Shown in pieces: positions 58,471 through 64,000 of a stretch of DNA of 64,000 nucleotides (position 1 is the first letter of the stretch; every line of letters begins with the position of its first letter). This DNA comes from Cycas panzhihuaensis (taxonomy: Eukaryota > Cycadophyta): contig CM041465.1 in NCBI GenBank assembly GCA_023213395.1, positions 189,231,741-189,295,740 of the forward strand, in the 5' to 3' direction. The position numbers and the translations under genes were made by a program. The notes below the pieces were generated by a model. It ran no database searches, was not told the DNA's origin, and saw only the letters and a list, made by a program, of their open reading frames with translations.

Positions 58471-61258
58471 TATACAAACATTAAACCAATAGATGATAGG
58501 CTATAATCCTCATGCTAATATGAACCCAACCACGCAAAGTATAATGGTCCATTGTAAACTCATTAGCAGTTATAAAAACAAACTCAAAATAGTAATTCTA
58601 AACTCTTCACCTCATATATTTGATATAAAAACAATGATATATTGAATAAAAATACCACTTTATAATATAATAAACCACACTTTTAATAATGAATATACAA
58701 TGATCAATACCATAATTTTCTTTCCCTATAGCTTGGTATCTCCATAAAACTCTCACCTTTTCATCCTTTCTATCAATTAGTGAAAACCACCACCCTGATA
58801 ACTCTCACCCATTAATCATGCCTCTCTTATCAATTAGTGAAATTTCACTGTCATTGATAGCTCATCAATTAATCATGCTCTTATATGAATCAATGATAAT
58901 ACACTATTATTAATAACTCATGCCCAATTAACTCTCTTATGTAAACACATATAAGAAGAGCTTCACATCACCACATATTATCAAACAATCACCAACTAAA
59001 AGTGCCTTAAACACTCACTTCACCACATCACCTCATATAATAATCAAATCACTCATTTCTCCATTAAACAACATGTTATCACTCAAGCACCATAATCTCC
59101 AAAACACTGAAATATGCCCACTTGAACCAAGTATCATATCTAATTATCTTGAAAAGGACAACTTAACATCAAAGGCCATAATAAGGCCACTTAATATATT
59201 GAAATAGCCTTAATACAACTTAAGATATAACTTTAACACAGAGGGCAAAACTTACAAACAAGAGACTTAATATGGATGATAGGCAATTTGATATATGACA
59301 TAATTTTAAATATGTCAAATGATGTAATCTCAATATTAGAAAATATATTAATGCCACTTTAAAAAAAGGAGATCAAATATATTTAAAAATATATCAAAAG
59401 TGGTCTTATTATATTGGTTGATTGACTTCATTTGATGAAGGGTGATAATATTTCAATGACGAACAACAAAATTATCAAAGGCAATTTAATAATGATCAAG
59501 TATCATATGATGACTTGATAAATTATTGGGTGATGAAATAATCATTCATGACTATGATGATCATAATATCTAATAGCGAATTCATTATTAAATAGGTGAC
59601 TGAATCAATAATTCATTCGTACAATTAGATCAAGCAACATTAATAAAGCAATAATAGCGATCGATTAAAATATAAATGGATGATAGATAAATCACATGGT
59701 TACTTTATAAATCAAACATAGGAAACAAAATATAAAAAAAAAAATCACCTTGAATTTTTAACTGGTAGAATTATGGGACTTCATCACTACATCCATAGTG
59801 AATAAATTTCATAATATTCCTTTTGTAATTACTTGATTTAAATTCTTATATCTAAAATCTACAACGTTTGCATTTATGACTATCAACAACCTATTTTATT
59901 TGTGTGAAATATAAACCCCCTACATATCCATGGCCCATGATGGCATAAATAATAGCTCTACACTCATTCTTTTGTGGCTCTACAACATTAACATGATATG
60001 CATCATTTCTTGATTAACTTTAATCTATGATTCTCTTATTCACCATCTACAAATCTGGTAGGTTACATGTCTCTTAGTTGTCAACGAAGCAAATAGATTA
60101 GTAAGCATCTACACATTTGCATGATGAGACTTAGTTCTCCATTGTGTCTCAATGACTAATCAAATTCATCTAAGTGATCTATATTACCTCAATGCATATA
60201 TTCACCATCTACAACAAATGCTTCAATAGTCAATAGTGAAGATGTTCATATGACTCTCTTGCAATCATTCTTCTAAGTCTACATTTATGCAAAGGTTACT
60301 ATAATCACTCTGACCTTCTACATCTCTACTCATGCAACATAAATAATAGTGATGCATTCATAATCAAAAGTATTGTGTGCTTTTATCTTCAGGCTTCTCT
60401 TCCATGTTCAGGTAATCTCAATGATGTCTCTATATGTAATGGTGGCCTCATCTCTTTACATAGCCCAATCTATAATCATGACTCTATATGGCAATCAACC
60501 TCTTCACCCAACAGGTAGCTAGCAATGATTTAGCTTAGAGAGCTTCTCTGTAATTACTTTTAATGGCTACAAACCTAATGGCACCTTAAATAATAGATCC
60601 GGCACCTTTTACAGATCTAAAATAGATAATATAGTTGGTAACTGAGTAACTAAGGGTTGCATATTTGAAACAGAGTGTACTAGCACCTACACAAACTATA
60701 ATAACCTATTTTACTTGTTCACACACCTTCGAGGACTATCAAATCAGTGCAAAATAGAAAATAGAAGGCAATGGGATCTATATACAATTATTGCACCACT
60801 GTGGTTATTCTTTTAATTATTAAATAAATAGATCCTTAAAGGGTGAACCAACATTATCTAGTAACCAATTATCAAATAATCCACCCAACATTCACCTAAT
60901 TATGCACCTCCTGCTATTATGATATCATGTTAGGAAAGACCAAATTGACAAATAAGATGCTAAATCATTTATATACACAAAAAAATCAAATAAAATAAGC
61001 ATATAAGATAAATAGATTTGACATGGGAACCCTTTTAAGAGAAACCCACTACAGAAATATATTATGATATTTTTATAAATTTATTTTGTTATATTATAAT
61101 GGAATTTGATTTATATTTATAGATAGTAAGTTCCTTAAATATTAATATTCAAATTACGTTTTTCATCCCATAATATCATAATATTACATCAATATATTTA
61201 TATAATATATTCACCAATTTTATATTAGTCAGCCACTTGATATAATATTACTCTAACA
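58471..61258 (-). repeat. 5' LTR of copia C
   Basis: Partner of 42398-45164. On the - strand it starts TGTTAGAGTAATATTATATC (61258) and ends ...TGTTTGTATA. Carries the same subrepeat array at 58775-58945. Confidence 0.85.
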
Positions 61259-62269
61259 GATATGTTTCTATGATAGTTTTTAAAATAAGGGTTTGAAGCT
61301 TTTATAAAAGCTATGAAATTATAAGACTAAATGAAGTGTGATATGATAAGGTTTTGAAGTATTTTTGTGGAAATTTTATGTGGTTATCAAAATATATATC
61401 TATTTTAATCATATAAATGGAAATGAATACTATCATAAGCTCTATACTATACTTTGGTATATTTATTGTGTATGTCATCTACTATCTATAAGTTATTAGA
61501 TCTATTTTAGTAAGAGACATTGTCCATGTTCATTAAACAGAAGGCATTACTATCAAGGATGAATTCAACGGTGAGATTATGATTTATGGCAATCCCTATT
61601 GAGGACCAAAACATTTAATGGGAGTAAAGATAAAAAGAAAATAAAGATATTAGAAGAGTCATTTATAATTAAAATCATCATGTATGAGATATGTATCTAT
61701 CATTGTGTGAAGTCTACCTTATGAAGAGCTCTCCTCCATAACTTGTTACTCGTTATTCTTATGAGATACTAGAACTTTCAATGGATGCCATATTATGAAA
61801 ATGATAATTTATAGATTTAGAGGATAGATATCCTCATTTGTTTCCTTGTATAAATACATACTACCATACTCGCCTCATGAAACTTTCACAAAGAGAGAGA
61901 GAGGGAGAGAGAGAGAGAGAGAGAGAAAGACCCTTAGCATTTATTAAAAACATTCACCAAAAACACAAATAGATTAATTTGATATAAAGCCCCTAGATCA
62001 CCATATTGTTATAGAAAATCACATAAAAACCATTAAAAAAATAATTATAAAAACCCTAAGGTTAATATTCAAATGAGATAAGTTTTCATTTTTTAATTTT
62101 TTCATGAGGTATTATTTTATAATGTTCAAGTTGAACGTAATTCAATTGTAATGTTAGTTGAGATTTTCTCTAGCCTCTAAAAACATTAACTGATGGTCAC
62201 ATAGGAAGAAGACACAACTAGGAGTCAAAACTAAAAGGTGCTTAAGTTTTTTCTTTGGCCTATTTTTAT
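61259..62269. other. No recognisable gene; spacer with GA microsatellite
   Basis: AT-rich spacer between copia C and element E, with an AG/GA microsatellite at 61892-61927. No coding similarity. Confidence 0.5.
61892..61927. repeat. (AG)n microsatellite
   Basis: About 18 dinucleotide units with one interruption (GAGGGAGA). Confidence 0.9.
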
Positions 62270-62684
62270 TTTTTAAGATATATTATGAGTTTTCCAAGCA
62301 TAATTTTTCTATATGATATCAAAATTATAATATGTTTGGAGTATTTCCTCTCAGAAATTTGACCTTCTAGATGTAGACTAACAAAAGTAAAGACAAAATA
62401 ACATAAGTTTGTAAATAGATCATAAATAAATAGATCACCAAAGAGAGCACTGGAGTACTTTCTCTTCAAGATAACAATACTCAATAACCCTTATAAGAGA
62501 TATTCAACCCTTTAAATATATATGTGAGAGTCTTATTCCTTGTGATTATATTAGTGGCCCTAGTAACCTTACATCTTATTAGATGGCTTAGCAATCCATA
62601 TACAAATCTTAATAACTATATTAATCCTTAACTCATTGGTGGCTCCAACTTGCTAGTTCTTAAGAAAGGTGGGGTTATGTTACA
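62270..62684 (-). repeat. 3' LTR of chromovirus E
   Basis: On the - strand it starts TGTAACATAACCCC (62684) right after a PPT. It resembles LTR B (compare GAGAGTCTTATTCCTTGTGATTATATTAGTGG with GAGAGTCTTTCCCATGCAATCTTATTAGTAG, both interrupted by mismatches). The left end is inferred from the length of LTR B. Confidence 0.65.
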
Positions 62685-62700
62685 GGTCCCTCCCTCTTAG
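62685..62700 (-). other. Polypurine tract of element E
   Basis: The - strand CTAAGAGGGAGGGACC lies next to the LTR start. Confidence 0.8.
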
Positions 62701-64000
62701 ACGTTGAATCCCCGCAGTGATAAAGATGAGGATATTGATAGATAAACTCATTGGATTCCCAAGTTGCTTCATCTGCATCATAATTAATGCATTATGCCAA
62801 GTGTTCAAAAATAATGTGATTTTGAAGGTGTCACTAGCTATTAGCAAGGATTTTATCAGGTGGAATTATAAGAGTTTACTCCTTAGAGAGAATGGGTAAG
62901 TTGGTGTGGGGTGTAATTTTAGCTTTGAGGTATTTTTTTATGCAAGAAACATGGAAAATATTATGGATATTAGTTTTCAGGGGGAGTTTAAGGGCATAGG
63001 CAACTTTACTAATTTTGTGGAGGATTTTATAAAGGTCATAGTAATGGGGGCTTAGTTTATACCCTTTATGTGACTTAATAGACTATTACTTATAAGGTTA
63101 GAAGTGAAGAAATACTAAATCTCCAATATCAAAGGACTGATCAGATTAGTGGCAGTTAGTAAGTTACTTCATTCAATTTTAAGTGACAGCTGGATTCTGT
63201 CAAAGGGTATTTAGGATTTGGTTAATCTCTTAAAGCTTTTATTGTACAAAAGTCATTCGAAAGTATGTGACTAAGGTATGGTAGGAAGGGGGATGGTAAC
63301 CATAAAAGGCCCAAAATAGGGATAAACTAATGGTAGAATGGTGAGAGGAATTATACCAATACTCCACCGTGGCAAGTCAGGAGGTCCACTTAGCTTGGTG
63401 TTCTAAGGAAAAGCAATGTAGATAAGTTTCAAGCATTTTATTCAAGACCTCATCTTAGCCATCTATTTATAGGTGGTAGGCAGAACTCATGTTAAATGAG
63501 GTTTTGATAGCCTTAAAGAGTTCTTGCCAGAAATATCTAATAAACTTTGGGTCTCAGTCATAAATAATGGATGAAGGGAAATCGTAGAGGTCAAATATGA
63601 ATTGGACATATAATTCATCAAGACATGAGGATGTATATGAGGTGTGAATAGTAAGAAAGTGTAAGTGCTTAGTTAATTGATCAATGATTATATAAATAGA
63701 GTTAAACCCAGTGGATGAAGGTAAGCTCATGATAAACTCCATGACAATATCTTGCCACTTGCCTTATGGAATATTTAATGGTTAGAGAAGTCTAGGAAGG
63801 GCTTTAGTGTCGACTTTATTTTGTTGACATGTCATATTCTAATATAAAGGTGAATACGATAGACTTTATATGGGGCCAAAAGAAATCTATGTGAATGCAT
63901 CGATAAGTTTTATCAAAATTGGAATGGCCACTAAGAGGAGAAGAGTGGTATTAGATTAGTATTCTAGGTATGAATGAGGAGGATGGGTAGACAAAAATGT
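62701..64000 (-). pseudogene. Chromovirus E integrase and chromodomain, running off the window
   Basis: Integrase: MEFIMSLPSSTGFNSIYIII (from 63742; the catalytic Asp is Glu/Asp-like in this block), IDQLTKHLHFLTIHTSYTSS, and LYDFPSSIIYD (about 63585, second Asp). Near the C-terminus DADEATWESNEF..YPHL (about 62790-62735) is a chromodomain. The same family as B and D, but diverged. The remaining pol and gag lie beyond 64000. Stops and frameshifts are present. Confidence 0.88.

Larger units (their letters stand above)
42398..61258 (-). mobile_element. Ty1/copia retrotransposon C (- strand), host of nested elements
   Basis: Two direct repeats of about 2.77 kb (42398-45164 and 58471-61258) are its LTRs. 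A polypurine tract to the right of the left copy shows that the element reads on the - strand, so the left copy is the 3' LTR. The interior keeps only a copia RT/RNase H fragment (45174-45744) and non-coding sequence (57603-58470), separated by chromovirus B, which entered the RT region. Gag, protease and integrase are absent, so C also suffered internal deletion. A clear target duplication was not found. Confidence 0.8.

Noticed and set aside
1-64000. Search by eye for tRNA, rRNA, CRISPR array, bacterial operon or phage features
   Set aside because: None seen; all interpretable content is plant retroelement remnants.

Overview
This is plant nuclear DNA made almost entirely of old, decayed LTR retrotransposons. 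The evidence is the set of protein remnants: Ty3/gypsy polyproteins (one family with a chromodomain, one Tat/Athila-like), Ty1/copia polyproteins, and primer-binding sites complementary to plant initiator tRNA-Met. I see no intact host gene, rRNA, tRNA or CRISPR array. Base composition is very AT-rich and CpG-poor, and many broken codons look like CAG to TAG changes, as expected for long CHG/CpG methylation and deamination. That fits a large, slowly purged plant genome (for example a gymnosperm or a large monocot genome), but the species cannot be named from this window.

Layout. 1-534: part of an LTR (family G), inverted relative to a second copy at 18716-18827/28850-29726. 537-7900: Tat-like Ty3/gypsy remains on the + strand: an integrase C-terminus, then a long antisense reading frame (3543 to 1674, - strand) with a plant-mobile-domain-like region, a 30-bp coding repeat and a coiled coil, then an isolated RNase H (about 4650-5195) and a long untranslated or LTR-like stretch. 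7920-11717: a 5'-truncated Ty3/gypsy pol (+), a 21-bp tandem repeat and a probable 3' LTR. 11718-16400: gag and upstream region of another Tat-like element on the - strand. 16400-18715: nothing recognised except a polypurine tract that introduces LTR G.

18828-28844 is a Ty1/copia element (A) with both LTRs, PBS, PPT and a 5-bp target duplication; it is inserted in LTR G and itself carries a piece of the Tat-like family in its leader. 29750-34060 is a truncated chromovirus (D, -). 34261-42397 is mostly unassigned, but 39740-40830 is an island that has kept CpG, with G-boxes and a TATA box, and is the best candidate for low-copy host DNA.

42398-61258 is a three-level nest: copia C (-, LTRs of about 2.8 kb) contains chromovirus B (-, 45750-57597, TSD GGTTC/GGTTT), whose leader contains copia I (+, 51454-56647, TSD TGTGG/CATGG). 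From 62270 to the window end is a third chromovirus (E, -), running out of the window. Two of the copia insertions (A and I) can be checked inside this window because an uninterrupted paralogue of each target site is also present (1-534 for A, 33211-33240 for I).
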